Assembly (NCBI GenBank): GCA_018242625.1
Contig: JAFEBO010000012.1
Span: 427,343 to 491,342, forward strand
Direction of reading: 5' to 3'
Source of the DNA: Planctomycetota bacterium
GTDB taxonomy: Bacteria > Planctomycetota > Phycisphaerae > Phycisphaerales > UBA1924
Length of the DNA: 64,000 bases
Below, one piece after another: positions 63,967 through 64,000 of the stretch (position 1 is its first letter; each line of letters begins with the position of its first letter). Below the pieces are notes generated by a model. The model was given only the letters and a program-made list of their open reading frames with translations. It was not told where the DNA came from and did not search any database. Made by a program: the position numbers and the translations under genes.

Positions 63967-64000
63967 CGGCTGCTCCCCACACGCCCCATTCCCCACGAGC

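Overview
The window reads as chromosomal DNA of a high-GC, diderm planctomycete, most likely of the class Phycisphaerae. Three things point there: four large secreted proteins end in the same paired dockerin-like module (three of them finishing LLCP or LICP), an ECF sigma factor is translationally joined to a Ser/Thr kinase with WD40 repeats, and lipid A, LPS-transport and BAM-type genes sit beside SpoVR, DUF1570-like and FliN genes. The assignment is inference from gene content. No rRNA, tRNA, CRISPR array, insertion sequence or phage module was seen, so this looks like core chromosome with lineage-specific secreted proteins mixed in.

Layout. 1-7.4 kb: end of a DUF4337 gene, an FG-GAP/dockerin protein, a three-gene operon (LolA-like, TPR metalloprotease, small protein) and a secreted protein. 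7.4-14.4 kb: ruvX, manC, a ribbon-helix-helix/SPFH pair, an HTH protein with a disordered tail, ruvA, an MDR oxidoreductase and lpxA. 14.4-18.4 kb: a coupled feoA-feoB-small membrane protein operon behind an unusual rho. 18.4-30.4 kb: a DciA-like gene, spoVR, a lectin/dockerin protein, the sigma-kinase pair and a secreted animal-type transglutaminase with a dockerin. 30.4-37.2 kb: a BlaR/BlaI-type pair with a clear operator, an outer-membrane protein, plsY, a Bax-inhibitor-like protein and a papain-like lipoprotein. 37.2-45.1 kb: GH15 hydrolase, fliN, acpP-fabF, DUF1444, and an ECF sigma operon. 45.2-55.3 kb: ftsH, bamD-like/lptE-like pair, PilZ, glmS, an antiporter, a LamG/dockerin protein and a YoaK-STAS fusion. 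55.3-64 kb: carB, PPK2, GNAT, a bacterial PH-domain pair and another ECF sigma/anti-sigma pair.

How the genes fit together. Much of the window serves the cell envelope: lpxA, manC, glmS, plsY, acpP-fabF, the lptE-like and bamD-like genes and the LolA-like protein make, move or assemble outer-membrane material. A second theme is signal-controlled gene expression: three ECF sigma loci, a BlaI-type repressor with its membrane protease, and Rho. A third is secreted, multi-domain proteins with a shared C-terminal dockerin. The most unusual items are the transglutaminase (C297, H360, D382 in animal-enzyme order and spacing, with the animal-type N-terminal region), a Rho whose N-terminal RNA-binding domain is not recognisable and whose ATPase core carries an insert of about 60 residues, a YoaK-STAS fusion, and a 44-45 bp dispersed repeat that lies at the stop codon of one gene and inside the reading frame of another.
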